Notes: generated from the sequence alone by a model not told the origin. 64,000 nt of DNA from an uncultured Acetatifactor sp. (GCA_910586485.1 CAJUIA010000008.1:1-64000), one strand, 5' to 3'. Shown: positions 27,670 through 36,604, counted from the stretch's first letter. Numbers and translations: made by a program.

Positions 27670-28371
27670 ATGCGGTATAGGGAGCAGGGAGTGAACGAAA
27701 GATACGCATGCGCGGTCGTAAGATACATGATCGGTCTTTTCTACAGGGGCGACAGATTTAAAGAGGCAAAATATTATTCGGAGGATATGGTATGTATCGC
27801 GCCGAAGCTTCAGGAAAAAAAGGCCGGCCACGTTCTGCACCGGGGCTGCAGGGTCTGTCTGAACGGCCGGGACGGCGCGTCGGTGGTGGGGAGCTATCGG
27901 CTGGTCTGCCCCGGTGCCGGGGAGCAAAAGGGCGGTGTGCTGTACCGCTATTCCAGTCTGCTGCAGTATGTGGAAGGCTGGCCCCGGCTGACCTTGCTTC
28001 ACATATCGGAGGAACCGGGAAAGGTGTTCCGCCTGACGGATGTGGTGGAGCATACTTATTTCCTGGGGGAGGAAGAGGTTTTATATTTGGAGTCCGGCCA
28101 TAATCGGGTTTTCTGGCATACCGGAAAGGAGACGGTGGAGGTGTCGGGCACGCTCTTAAATACCGAGAGCAGGCTGCCGGATACCTTTGTGCGGATCCAT
28201 AAAAGCTTTATTGTAAACAGTCTGCATGTGGAAAGGATTAACCGCTGTTACGCGGAGCTGTCCAACGGAGAGCGCCTGCAGATACCTGTAAAGAAATATA
28301 CGGATGTGAGAAGAAAGCTGATCGTTAGACGGGAAAGTTCGCGACAGCTCAGCGGACGTCTTCGTAAATAG
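27670..28371 (+). CDS. LytTR-domain regulator upstream of the injection-system operon
   Basis: 233 residues. The N-terminal ~120 residues form an alpha/beta sensor-like domain (CRVCLNGRDGASVVGSYRL, ending LLHISEEPG); I see no phospho-acceptor site, so it is not a receiver domain. The LytTR DNA-binding domain (~125-225) contains EEEVLYLESGHNRVFW and FVRIHKSFIVNSLHVERI. It is separated from the first injection-system gene by 48 bp with no terminator or promoter that I can see. Phased repeats upstream suggest autoregulation. Control of the operon is inferred from position and orientation. Confidence 0.82.
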   Translation: MRYREQGVNERYACAVVRYMIGLFYRGDRFKEAKYYSEDMVCIAPKLQEKKAGHVLHRGCRVCLNGRDGASVVGSYRLVCPGAGEQKGGVLYRYSSLLQYVEGWPRLTLLHISEEPGKVFRLTDVVEHTYFLGEEEVLYLESGHNRVFWHTGKETVEVSGTLLNTESRLPDTFVRIHKSFIVNSLHVERINRCYAELSNGERLQIPVKKYTDVRRKLIVRRESSRQLSGRLRK

Positions 28372-28419
28372 CAGCGATGGGAATGTGAGCGGCAGCAAAG
28401 CTGCAACATGGGAGAGGGT

Positions 28420-30207
28420 ATGGAAAATCAAAAGGACGGCGGCAGATACCTGTTTATAAAAAACCGATATTATCCGGGCAAGCTGCTCCATGCCAGTGAT
28501 TTTGTACGGGAACAGGAGTATGGAAACGCAAAGCTGGAGTTTTTAAACCGGAGCTTTCACGGCTGGGGCATTATACAGGGTCTGGAGGTTGGAGCGGGAG
28601 AAAACGGCATCCTGCATATAACGGCGGGAAGCGCCATAGACCACAGGGGGCGGCTGATCGTTGTGCCTGAGGATGTGGAAATTGACAGGGGAAAGTTGGG
28701 GTTTTCCGTCAGGGCGGATTTTCGTGAGCAGGAGTCCGGCGGGGAAAATTTACACGGGTTTATTCTGGGCCTTCGGTATGAGGAAAGAGGGGTGGACAGG
28801 GAGCGCAGTCTGCTTTGTGAGCAGGAGACCTATGAGAATGGGCGGATTGCGGAAAGCTATTGTCTGGCGGCATATTCCAACGAGGACTGGGAGCGGCTTA
28901 AGGCGGGGCGGGATCTGACTGCTGTACTCACGGAGGAAAGAATCCTGTACGAGGACGGTGAAGTAAGGCTTTCTCTTTGTGTTCCACGGGTAGTCCCTGC
29001 AGACAGTATTTTTAAGATTCGCATTCAGGCCAGGGCGCTTAAGGGCAGCAGTGTCAATATCGGCTGGCGCTGTACGGTGAAGCTTCAGGGGGCCTTCTTC
29101 TTGGCATCGGGAAAATCTCTTGAGATACTGGAGGAGCAGCGGACATCTCTGCTGGGCAGCCTGTATCAGGAATGGCAGATCTGTACGGAGGAATACCGAA
29201 AACAAATGATTGCCATGGAACTGAGCCGGCTGGAGGTTTTCAGAAGCGGCAAGGGTCCGGTGGCGGCCGAAGTATGTCAGGTTTCTATTGAGACCGTCGA
29301 AGCATATGAGGAAGCGGTACGGAGACGGCTGCCCGGAGAGTTGAAGGCTTTTCCGACGGAAAGCAGCCTTTCGGAATCGGAAACTTTACCGAAGGGGGAA
29401 TTTTTTCGGGAAAGCAGGAATGCTTCGGGAAAAGAGCCTTTCGGAGAGGATTGGGTGCCTCTGGCCAGGATCGGAGTCAGTGCAGATAAAGGAGCATTTT
29501 TTGTTTATACAAAAGACAGCGGACTCAGAAGGTGGGTGGCGCAGTCGGCGGAAACGGAAGCAATTCGCCGGGCTGCGGAAGAAAACGGTATTTTGGACAT
29601 TCGTTGGCGGGGGCTGCTGCGGAATCTGCGTTCTGAAGTTGTCGGCCGTATAAGCGGAAACGAGCCGCTGGGAGGGAACGGAAGGATAGACGGAAACGGG
29701 CCGCTGGGAGGGAACAGAACGACAGGCGGGAGCGGGCCGCTGGGAGAAGACGGCCGGCCCCGGAAGAAAGCGGAGCAGGAAGAGGTATCTCAAATAAGAG
29801 AGGTACATCAGGCAAGAGAGGTACATCAGGCAAGAGAGGTACACAGAGGCGTGGCTGTGATACCCGTTCCCAAACGTTACCGCAAGGGGGATACGCTGTT
29901 ATCGGAAGAGATTGCCCATGGCTTTCCGGGAGAAGAGGTGTTCCTGTGGCTTGAAAGAATCTATGAAGAACCCAGCTACGCCTATTGGGAGAAGAACAAT
30001 ACCAGACATGCGGCGGTCCACGGGGCGGAAGAGCTGTTTGCGGACGGCTGGTACAGCGGCTGGGAAATCCAAAAACAGGCCCTGCGTCAGGAGATCGAAG
30101 CAGGCACGTTTCAGATTGCTCTGATTTTATCGAAGGGACGCAGAAAAAAGCGATGCAGGGAGGTGGCGCTTTCATGGACAGCGGTGAGCCTGACAAGGGC
30201 GACATGA
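28420..30207 (+). CDS. eCIS-associated structural protein, unknown role
   Basis: About 595 residues from ATG 28420 (GGAG 5 nt upstream); an ATG at 28408 is the alternative. The N-terminus has the recurrent contractile-injection/phage-tail motif YYPGKLLHASDFVREQEY followed by LNRSFHGWGIIQGLEV. I recall this domain from many eCIS loci, but its function is not established. A central helical region follows. Residues ~415-490 are low-complexity, with GNGPLGGN-like units and three REVHQA-type units. The C-terminal ~100 residues look globular. First gene of the operon; it overlaps the sheath-terminator-like gene by 34 nt. Confidence 0.7.
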   Translation: MENQKDGGRYLFIKNRYYPGKLLHASDFVREQEYGNAKLEFLNRSFHGWGIIQGLEVGAGENGILHITAGSAIDHRGRLIVVPEDVEIDRGKLGFSVRADFREQESGGENLHGFILGLRYEERGVDRERSLLCEQETYENGRIAESYCLAAYSNEDWERLKAGRDLTAVLTEERILYEDGEVRLSLCVPRVVPADSIFKIRIQARALKGSSVNIGWRCTVKLQGAFFLASGKSLEILEEQRTSLLGSLYQEWQICTEEYRKQMIAMELSRLEVFRSGKGPVAAEVCQVSIETVEAYEEAVRRRLPGELKAFPTESSLSESETLPKGEFFRESRNASGKEPFGEDWVPLARIGVSADKGAFFVYTKDSGLRRWVAQSAETEAIRRAAEENGILDIRWRGLLRNLRSEVVGRISGNEPLGGNGRIDGNGPLGGNRTTGGSGPLGEDGRPRKKAEQEEVSQIREVHQAREVHQAREVHRGVAVIPVPKRYRKGDTLLSEEIAHGFPGEEVFLWLERIYEEPSYAYWEKNNTRHAAVHGAEELFADGWYSGWEIQKQALRQEIEAGTFQIALILSKGRRKKRCREVALSWTAVSLTRAT

Positions 30208-30788
30208 GTATCACGGCGGGCGGCGGCCGCCCGGAGGAAGAGATTCTTTTGACGGGGAAATGCCTGTTGGAGCTTATTCGGGAAAAGCTTTGTCCTGAAT
30301 ATGTGAGGGACAGGGACAGTATTCTGCTTACGGCGCCCTGGGAGGAAGCGGATTACAGGGTGGGCATTTATCTTTATGATATACAGGACTACTCTCTGGC
30401 CGCGGCGGCTGCAGCTTTGGCGGGGGAAAATGCCCTGCGCTTCCCGCCCAAGGCAGTGGAGCTTTCCTATCTGCTGTTCTGCAACGAGAGGCACCGCTTT
30501 GGCGGCCTGCAGCGGGAGCGGCTGCAGGGAATATTAAATGAAATCGTCCGTACTCTGCATGACAATCCCTCACTTGTCAGGGAGGACGGGGAAAAGGTGG
30601 GATTTTCCTTTCTGCGGGAAAGCGTGGAGTTCAAGCTCCGCCTGTGGGGAAGCTTTAACCAGCCTCTTCAGCCTGCGGTGTATCTGCGGGCGGCCCCTGT
30701 TTTTGTAGCTTCATCCAGGATCAGGAGCTTCAACAGGGTCAGGGAGCGGGACTACGGTCTGAAAAAGCGAGGGGAGGAATCAGATTGA
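30174..30788 (+). CDS. eCIS Pvc16/DUF4255-type sheath-tube terminator
   Basis: 204 residues from ATG 30174, preceded by GGGAGGTGG; longer in-frame starts overlap more of the previous gene and lack such a site. The DUF4255 (Pvc16_N) pattern is visible: DSILLTAPWEEADYRVGIYL, LSYLLFCN, and the late LKLRLWGSFNQPLQPAVYL-type segment. In Afp/PVC systems this protein caps the distal end of the sheath-tube. Its presence near the start of the operon is typical of several Gram-positive loci. It overlaps the PAAR-like gene by 4 nt. Confidence 0.82.
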   Translation: MDSGEPDKGDMSITAGGGRPEEEILLTGKCLLELIREKLCPEYVRDRDSILLTAPWEEADYRVGIYLYDIQDYSLAAAAAALAGENALRFPPKAVELSYLLFCNERHRFGGLQRERLQGILNEIVRTLHDNPSLVREDGEKVGFSFLRESVEFKLRLWGSFNQPLQPAVYLRAAPVFVASSRIRSFNRVRERDYGLKKRGEESD

Positions 30789-31168
30789 AACCGGTGATTG
30801 TACAGGGTACTTTATTAAAATGCGAGTTTGGCAATATGCCGACGCCGATTATGGTATTGCCGGATAAAAAAGTAAACGCCATGCTTCCCGTGGCAGTAAA
30901 GACGGACCATATTCCGTTTTTGAATATTCTGCCCTTCGGTATGTGCTCCAACCCGGCAAATCCTATGGTGGCTGCCGCTACTGCCGCCGCCTTGGGGGTC
31001 CTGACTCCCATGCCCTGCATCCCCTGCACGGCAGAGGACTGGACGGGGGCCTGCAGTAAGGTAAAGGCCGGGGGAAAGGAGGCATTGAATATGGATTCTA
31101 AATTGAGCTGTCTTTACGGTGGCAGCATCCAGGCTGCGGCTCCGCTGCAGCCCACGGTACTATTATAA
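30785..31168 (+). CDS. PAAR-like (DUF4280) spike-tip protein
   Basis: 127 residues from a TTG overlapping the previous stop and preceded by GGGGAGG. The pattern is DUF4280: VIVQGTLLKCEFGN, a conserved FGMCSNPANPMV, and PCIPC...W before a C-terminal Cys-containing strand. Cysteines could bind a metal at the needle apex, as in PAAR proteins. It would cap the VgrG-like spike and puncture the target envelope. DUF4280 proteins often fuse or bind to effectors; this one is a stand-alone tip. Confidence 0.85.
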   Translation: MKPVIVQGTLLKCEFGNMPTPIMVLPDKKVNAMLPVAVKTDHIPFLNILPFGMCSNPANPMVAAATAAALGVLTPMPCIPCTAEDWTGACSKVKAGGKEALNMDSKLSCLYGGSIQAAAPLQPTVLL

Positions 31169-31204
31169 AAATTGTTTCAGCCGCAGACGGCGGAAAGGAG
31201 AGTT

Positions 31205-32974
31205 ATGGCAGAATATTTATCACCCGGTGTATATGTGGAAGAATTTGACTCCGGTATTAAGGCAATGGAGGGTGTGGGAAGCAGCACCGCAGGCTTTGTG
31301 GGGATGGCGCAAAAGGGGCCTGTAAAAGGAGTGCCGGTATTGATTACCAGCATGGCGGATTATCAAAGGTGGTTTGGCGGATATTTGCCGGAGCGGATTT
31401 ACGGGAACCAGCGCTTCCTGCCCTATGCGGTGGAGCAGTTTTTTAATAACGGAGGCTCGACCTGCTATGTGATGAGGGTTTGTAAGGAGAAGGACGATAC
31501 CGAGGAAGGAAAGGACGGGGCGGCAGCAGCGCAGGGGATTTTGAAGGCAGGAGATACGGCTCTTCTGACGCTGACGGCTGCCAATCCCGGCGCCTGGGGG
31601 AATAACCTTCGGGCAGCACTGACGCCGGTTTTCAAAAACAGAGTGAAAATAGACGGCTGGCCGGCAGGGGAGGATAAGACCTGCGGGGTAAGCTCGGCGG
31701 ATGGCTATGAGGCGGGGGATCTGGTTTGTGTTCAGTACACGGAGGCCGATGGCCGGAAGACCTTTTACAGCGTGGTGGAGAAGGCGGAAGTGGGCAGGAT
31801 TACCTTAAAATGGATGGGCACGCCGCCTGCCGCGGCGGATACGGAAGGGTTTTTGTATCTTGTGGAATGGGGAATGATACTGCAGGATGATACGGCTGCG
31901 GAGCAGTATGAGAGTGTATCCTTTAATCCGGAGCGCAATACCTGTGTGGAACAGGTGTTGATGAAGTCCCGGCTTGTCACTGCCGCGGCGAATATGGAAA
32001 ATCTGACGGAGGATATGCTGAAAGCGCTGTTTGAGGGTGACGGCGGGGAAGAAATTACCCTGGGGATTGCCTTCGAGGGAGGAAGCGACGGCGTGATCAG
32101 GTCCGATGCCTTTGACGCTTCTCTCTACATCGGCAGGGACGGCTCTCCGGATCAGCGGACGGGCCTGACGGCGTTTAAGACACTGTCCGACGTCAGCATC
32201 ATGGCCATACCCGGCATTACGGACGGATCCGTGCAGAGCGCGCTGGTCAGTCACTGTGAGGGCCTTGCCAGCCGTTTTGCCATTCTGGATATGCCCTTTG
32301 ACAGCAGGGAGGTGGCCGAGCTGCAGGAGTTTAAGGAAAATGTGGATTCCAGCTATGCCGCCATGTATCATCCTTGGCTGGAATGCTATGATCCCCTGGC
32401 AAACCGTAAGGTATTCCTGCCGCCGTCTGGCTCCATGGCGGGAATTTATGCCCGCACCGACAATTCCAGAGGTGTACACAAGGCGCCTGCCAACGAGGTG
32501 GTGAGAAACTGTACCGGGCTTTCCGTCAAGTATAACGAGGCGGAGCAGGGGAAGCTGAATCCTAAGGGGATCAACTTAATCAGGAATATTCCCGGCCAGG
32601 GAATCCGCGTATGGGGCGCAAGGACCTGCTCTGGCGACAGCAGCTGGAAATATGTGAATGTCAGGCGGCTGTTTATTTTCCTGGAGGAATCCATCAAGGC
32701 AAATACCAACTGGGCGGTGTTTGAGCCTAACGACGAAATGCTATGGTCCAGGGTGGAGGGGACGATCCGGGTTTTCCTGACAACCCAGTGGAGAAACGGC
32801 GCGCTGGCGGGGAGTACGGCAGACGAAGCGTTTTACATTAATATTGGAAAAAGCACCATGACCGAGGACGATATTTTGAACGGAAGACTGATCTGCGTGA
32901 TCGGAGTGGCTCCGGTGAGACCTGCGGAATTTGTCATTTTCCGCATTACCCAGAAAATGGAAAGCGCACAGTGA
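31205..32974 (+). CDS. Contractile tail sheath protein
   Basis: 589 residues from ATG 31205 (AAGGAGAG upstream). It starts MAEYLSPGVYVEEFDSG, the hallmark of contractile sheaths, and continues with STAGFVGMAQKGP. The C-terminal domain has the conserved PANEVVRN, GINLIRNIPGQGIRVWGART, YVNVRRLF(I)FLEESI and FEPNDEMLWSRV. Sheath subunits form the outer cylinder that contracts to drive the tube. At 589 residues it is longer than a minimal sheath (~350); the extra mass (~115-340) is a variable insertion. Only one sheath gene is present, unlike Afp and PVC loci, which carry several. Confidence 0.96.
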   Translation: MAEYLSPGVYVEEFDSGIKAMEGVGSSTAGFVGMAQKGPVKGVPVLITSMADYQRWFGGYLPERIYGNQRFLPYAVEQFFNNGGSTCYVMRVCKEKDDTEEGKDGAAAAQGILKAGDTALLTLTAANPGAWGNNLRAALTPVFKNRVKIDGWPAGEDKTCGVSSADGYEAGDLVCVQYTEADGRKTFYSVVEKAEVGRITLKWMGTPPAAADTEGFLYLVEWGMILQDDTAAEQYESVSFNPERNTCVEQVLMKSRLVTAAANMENLTEDMLKALFEGDGGEEITLGIAFEGGSDGVIRSDAFDASLYIGRDGSPDQRTGLTAFKTLSDVSIMAIPGITDGSVQSALVSHCEGLASRFAILDMPFDSREVAELQEFKENVDSSYAAMYHPWLECYDPLANRKVFLPPSGSMAGIYARTDNSRGVHKAPANEVVRNCTGLSVKYNEAEQGKLNPKGINLIRNIPGQGIRVWGARTCSGDSSWKYVNVRRLFIFLEESIKANTNWAVFEPNDEMLWSRVEGTIRVFLTTQWRNGALAGSTADEAFYINIGKSTMTEDDILNGRLICVIGVAPVRPAEFVIFRITQKMESAQ

Positions 32975-32987
32975 GGAGGAAAGATAA

Positions 32988-33419
32988 ATGGCAATGGTAT
33001 ATCCCTATAAAAAGTATAATTATGATGTATCTATCGACGGAGCATCCGTGGGCGGCTTTTCCGAGGTAAGCGCTCCCGACATCAGCTCCGATCCCATAGA
33101 ATACCGGGAAGGAAATTTTGCCGTGAATACGGTGGGCAAGCAGCCGGGACTGATCAAATATGAAAATATTACCCTGAAATGGGGGATGACAGATTCCATG
33201 GAGTTGTATAACTGGATGAAGGAGGTGGAGGGCGGGACCATCAACCGCAAGACAGTGGTGATCAGTCTGCATGACGATACCCAGAAGGAGATTGCAAAAT
33301 GGACCGTAATTTCCGCCTGGCCCACCAAGTACACGGCAACGGATTTTAATGCCACCAGCAATGAGGCGGCGGTGGAGACGCTGGTGCTTGCCCATGAGGG
33401 CGTGACCAGGGATAAATAA
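32988..33419 (+). CDS. Inner tube protein 1 (T4 gp19-like)
   Basis: 143 residues, starting after GAGGAAAGATAA. It has the tube pattern FSEVSAPDISSDPIEYREGN, GLIKYENITLKWGMT and a C-terminal EAAVETLVLAHEGV. It forms hexameric rings stacked into the needle inside the sheath. It follows the sheath gene immediately, as in phages and eCIS. A second tube-like gene lies downstream, so the two may occupy shaft and baseplate-adjacent rings. Confidence 0.93.
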   Translation: MAMVYPYKKYNYDVSIDGASVGGFSEVSAPDISSDPIEYREGNFAVNTVGKQPGLIKYENITLKWGMTDSMELYNWMKEVEGGTINRKTVVISLHDDTQKEIAKWTVISAWPTKYTATDFNATSNEAAVETLVLAHEGVTRDK

Positions 33420-33436
33420 CAGTAGGAGAGGAAAAT

Positions 33437-33805
33437 ATGCTGATACAGACGGAATATGATTTTACGCTGCCAAAGGGCTGCATAGGGCCGGAGGGGACGA
33501 TCTGCAGAAAGGGAAGGATGCGTCTGGCTACGGCTCTGGACGAAATCGAGGCCATGCGGGACCCGAAGGTGAGGAACAATCCGGATTATCTTTCGGTGGT
33601 GCTGCTTTCAAGGGTGATTTTAATGATAGAAGGCTTTTCGGAGATCACGCCCCAGGTGATCGAAGGGCTGTTTACGGCGGACTATTCCTTTCTGCAGAAT
33701 ATGTATGAGACGGTGAACGGAACGGAGGACCCGGTGATCAGGGTGCAGTGCCCGCACTGCGGGGAAACGTTTACGGATACTTTAAATTTTTCTTCAGGGG
33801 AATGA
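33437..33805 (+). CDS. Tail-assembly-like protein with C-terminal zinc-finger motif
   Basis: 122 residues. The first ~90 are a tail-assembly-chaperone-like alpha/beta region (LPKGCIGPEGTICRKGRMRL, later VIEGFSEITPQVI-like). Residues ~98-112 carry CPHCG with further His/Cys nearby, a possible zinc knuckle. A slippery heptamer AAATTTT (33784-33790) lies 12 nt before the stop, and the next gene begins in the -1 frame at an overlapping ATGA. This is the arrangement of phage G/GT chaperones, so a small frameshifted fusion is possible. Specific role in this system is inferred. Confidence 0.6.
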   Translation: MLIQTEYDFTLPKGCIGPEGTICRKGRMRLATALDEIEAMRDPKVRNNPDYLSVVLLSRVILMIEGFSEITPQVIEGLFTADYSFLQNMYETVNGTEDPVIRVQCPHCGETFTDTLNFSSGE

Positions 33806-33978
33806 CGGTCACCGGCCGGGAGGAATTGTTTCAGGAAATTTCCTTTATCGGGTATTATTTTCACTGGTCTGCGGAAGAAATCTTAAAGCTGCCCCGGCCG
33901 GAACGGCGCAGGTATTGTGAAGAGATCAACCGGATCAACAGGAGGCTGAACGGGGAAAAGAATCTGTTCAGTCCGTGA
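33802..33978 (+). CDS. DUF6760-family small eCIS protein
   Basis: 58 residues starting at the ATG of an ATGA overlap with the previous stop; AGGGGA immediately precedes it. The sequence matches the DUF6760 pattern: ELFQEISFIGYYFHWSAEEI, then basic ERRRYCEEINRINRR. Proteins of this type accompany tube and baseplate genes in contractile injection loci; function unknown. It is translated by coupling to the upstream gene, and possibly also as a -1 frameshift extension of it. Confidence 0.78.
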   Translation: MTVTGREELFQEISFIGYYFHWSAEEILKLPRPERRRYCEEINRINRRLNGEKNLFSP

Positions 33979-33995
33979 CGGATAAGGAGGAATTT

Positions 33996-34427
33996 ATGGG
34001 ACAGCTGTCATTACCCCTTGCGGACCCGCTGCCCGGCTATCGGTTTCATGTTTATTTAAATGAAACGGTTCTTGGATTTCAGAAGGTCACGGGTATCAGC
34101 CGGGAAATCGAGACAGAGGTTTACAGAGAGGGCGGTCTGAATACCATGGTGCATGTATTTCCAAAGTGCTGCGGCGGGGAGCGGGTTCTGCGCATGGAGC
34201 GGGGAGCTTACGGAGGCGTGAGCCATCCCTTTTGCGCGGTAGGCGAGCGCATGGAGGGAAATTTGAATCTGATGGTGTTGGACGGCATGGGCTCTCCCGT
34301 GAAAAAATATTTGTTTACGGGGCTGCTGGTGAAGTGCTGGGAGGTGGGGGAGCTCAGTGCAGAGCAGAATATCTTGCTGATCGACTGCTTTGAGGTGTGT
34401 TATGAGGATTTTGAGCTGTTGAAGTGA
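33996..34427 (+). CDS. Inner tube protein 2 (T4 gp19-like)
   Basis: 143 residues from ATG 33996, preceded by AAGGAGG; the GTG at 33975 is rejected. It has the tube signature LPGYRFHVYLNETVLGFQKV at the N-terminus, a central GGVSHPFCAVGERMEGNLN and C-terminal LIDCFEVCYEDFELLK. It is divergent from tube protein 1. In Afp/PVC, a second tube protein forms rings near the baseplate; the same is likely here. Confidence 0.85.
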   Translation: MGQLSLPLADPLPGYRFHVYLNETVLGFQKVTGISREIETEVYREGGLNTMVHVFPKCCGGERVLRMERGAYGGVSHPFCAVGERMEGNLNLMVLDGMGSPVKKYLFTGLLVKCWEVGELSAEQNILLIDCFEVCYEDFELLK

Positions 34428-34442
34428 GGGGCGTGTGCTGAG

Positions 34443-34796
34443 GTGCAGATGAGGATGCGGAAACAGATGAGGACGCTGGTTATGCCCGTGCGGGCGGATG
34501 AGGAAAGTAAATGCAGGGAGTACGCCGGCTTTAGCGGCCGCAGGGGCGGCAGGCAGGAGAAGCCGGATTTCAGCAGGGAGCGGGAAAAACTGAAGGAAGC
34601 TTTGCTTCCCTTTGTGCGGGAGGCAGTTAAGAAGCAGCTGAAGGAAGAGAGGGACTATTGCAGGTCCCGTCCGTCCATGGCGGCCAGACAGCTGGAGAGT
34701 GTCCTGGGGCAGGGTCAGCTGCTGCAGGTGGTGGCGGAGCAGGTCTGCAGCCGGGTGGAGAGGCGTATGCGGCTGGAGCGGATCCGGAGGCAGTAG
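34443..34796 (+). CDS. Small basic coiled-coil protein in eCIS operon
   Basis: Up to 117 residues, very basic, start uncertain (GTG 34443, ATG 34449, 34455 or 34467). The second half is a charged helix (FVREAVKKQLKEERDY, VCSRVERRMRLERIRRQ). No domain is recognised. Its position between the second tube gene and the tube-initiator gene means it could be an assembly scaffold, a small adaptor, or a minimal length-control helix. It is the only candidate of that kind in the operon. All of these are inferences. Confidence 0.55.
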   Translation: MQMRMRKQMRTLVMPVRADEESKCREYAGFSGRRGGRQEKPDFSREREKLKEALLPFVREAVKKQLKEERDYCRSRPSMAARQLESVLGQGQLLQVVAEQVCSRVERRMRLERIRRQ

Positions 34797-34811
34797 CGGG
34801 AAGGAGCGTAA

Positions 34812-35462
34812 ATGGCGGTTTATCAGAAGGCTTATATCTGCCCGTTTCGCAACGGCAGACCGGAGCTTGGTAAAAAGTTTTATGTGCAGTTTAACCCTAC
34901 GGAGTTATCCATAGAGGAAGCAATCGGCGCAATGGACCAGGAACAGGAGGATCAGGAGCAGGAGAAGAAAAAGCTGCTGCGGGGCAGCAGGATTGGTATT
35001 CAGCATCCCCTGAAGGCCTCCGGAGCATGGAATAAAAAGACGCAGATGACTCTTTCCGTGTCCCTTTTTTTTAATACCCTGGAAAAGATGAATCAGGATA
35101 CTTATGAGGATGTGCGGAAGTATGTGGGGCAGTTATATCCCTATCGAAACAGAAGCACGGATAACAGCCGCAATGTGGAGCAGATTTATTTTTTCTGGGG
35201 TTCTATTGCCGTGGCCGGACTGTTGACCAGCATGAGCGTGCGTTATACCGTATTTGCACCGGACGGAAAGCCTGTGCGTGCGCAGGCAGACATTTCCATC
35301 AGAGGGGATTATGTGGGAGATCAGACCTATAATCTGTTCACGGGGGAAGAGACTGGAAGGGAGGCAGACTTTGGCAGGAATGAGATCCATACGCTGATTG
35401 GCGAGGATCCCTCCCGGTGGCGGAGCAGATATGTGGGAAAGGACAATCCCAGAATAGAATAG
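34812..35462 (+). CDS. Afp7/Pvc7-like tube initiator or LysM-type baseplate protein
   Basis: 216 residues. The CIS tube N-terminal domain motif GKKFYVQFNPTELSIEEA is clear, as is the conserved LLTSMSVRYTVFAPDGKPVRAQA. The C-terminal ~30 residues (DPSRWRSRYVGKDNPRIE) look like a truncated LysM-type end. In Afp/PVC this protein links tube and hub. A Gln/Glu-rich insert (~42-55) is present between the first strands. A GGAAGGAG ribosome site supports the start. It belongs to the core module with the hub and spike downstream. Confidence 0.82.
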   Translation: MAVYQKAYICPFRNGRPELGKKFYVQFNPTELSIEEAIGAMDQEQEDQEQEKKKLLRGSRIGIQHPLKASGAWNKKTQMTLSVSLFFNTLEKMNQDTYEDVRKYVGQLYPYRNRSTDNSRNVEQIYFFWGSIAVAGLLTSMSVRYTVFAPDGKPVRAQADISIRGDYVGDQTYNLFTGEETGREADFGRNEIHTLIGEDPSRWRSRYVGKDNPRIE

Positions 35463-35512
35463 ATAAAACGGACAGGCGATGCAAAACAGAGCGGGAGAGG
35501 AAGAGAAAAATA

Positions 35513-36604
35513 TTGGGAAAGATCGGCGGGAAAGCCCTTGCAGATAAATATAAGGATTTTTTGTATCCCACAGCAGTAGTGACGGCTGCGGGCAGGGAGA
35601 TCCCCGAAAATGAATTCTGGCACCTGGAAAACGTAGAGGTGAATGCCTCCGTCAGGAAGGAGCCGGATATGGCGGTGCTGGTGTACAGGGCGGATAAGCT
35701 TCCGGAGAAAAGCCGAAGTACACTGGAGGGTTATTTCAACGTGGGCCAGAAGATGGAGATCAAAGCGGGCTATGATAATGAAAAAAGCCGGATTTTTCTG
35801 GGCTATCTTCATCAAGTAGAGGTATGTGACCTGATGGAGGACTATTTGGAGTATACATTGATTTGTCTGGATGTAAAGGGATTAATGAAAAACAGTAACA
35901 GCCTTCAGGTATCCGGCGCTCAAAAGGCACAGCAGGTGCTGGAGGATATTTTGGGTGACAGGGGATATGCGTTCCTTGTGGACGATACGGATATTTCCCC
36001 TTTGCCGGGCAAGCTGAACTTAAACTGCGTGATCAGGGGAGATACCCATTATAACTGGCTGTGCAGTCTGGCCGAGTATCTGAATTTTGAATTTTACTGC
36101 GGCAGAGGAACCGTGATATTTAAGAAGGCCGGCACGGGAAACGGAGACACGGTGGAGCTGACAGGCGAATATGGATTGACGGCGGTGCAGGCCGTTGTTT
36201 CCATGACGGGGCAGACAGGCAGCATATCAGTATACGGATATAACCGGCAGGATGAAGCAATCCGGGGTAACGCTGAATGGACAGGCGGCAGTCAGGCATT
36301 TACGCAGAAGATGGGGCAGACTCTGCAGGGATTGTCCATGAAGATTTTGTGTCCGGAGCTTGATACGTCGGAGCAGGCGGCAGCGGCGGCACAGGCTGCC
36401 ATGGAACGGGCAAAGGCGCAGTGCTGCCGATTGGAGGCGCAGTGCCTGGGGATTCCGGAGCTGCAGCCGGGCATCCATGCGCAAATTAAGGACGAAAACG
36501 TGTCAGGCCTGTCGGGGACGATATATGTGGAGGAGGTCTGTCACCTGCTGGACTGGCAGGGCTACAGGAGTGTAGTCCGCGGTAAAGGCGAAAAGAGTTT
36601 TTAA
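35513..36604 (+). CDS. Baseplate hub protein (gpD/VgrG N-terminal type)
   Basis: About 363 residues from a TTG at 35513 with GGGAGAGGAAG upstream; in-frame TTG/ATG further 5' overlap the previous gene without a good site. The pattern is phage late-control protein D: DKYKDFLYPTAVVTAAGREI, FNVGQKMEIKAGY, FLGYLHQVEV, and AQQVLEDIL with the hub TxNWL-like YNWLCSLAEYLNFEF. It forms the trimeric hub joining tube and spike. In Afp8 the hub and spike are one polypeptide; here they are two genes. Confidence 0.85.
   Translation: MGKIGGKALADKYKDFLYPTAVVTAAGREIPENEFWHLENVEVNASVRKEPDMAVLVYRADKLPEKSRSTLEGYFNVGQKMEIKAGYDNEKSRIFLGYLHQVEVCDLMEDYLEYTLICLDVKGLMKNSNSLQVSGAQKAQQVLEDILGDRGYAFLVDDTDISPLPGKLNLNCVIRGDTHYNWLCSLAEYLNFEFYCGRGTVIFKKAGTGNGDTVELTGEYGLTAVQAVVSMTGQTGSISVYGYNRQDEAIRGNAEWTGGSQAFTQKMGQTLQGLSMKILCPELDTSEQAAAAAQAAMERAKAQCCRLEAQCLGIPELQPGIHAQIKDENVSGLSGTIYVEEVCHLLDWQGYRSVVRGKGEKSF

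Noticed and set aside
29525..30214. 229-codon minus-strand frame in the first eCIS gene
   Set aside because: Pro/Arg-rich shadow of the low-complexity region on the coding strand; no regulatory signals.
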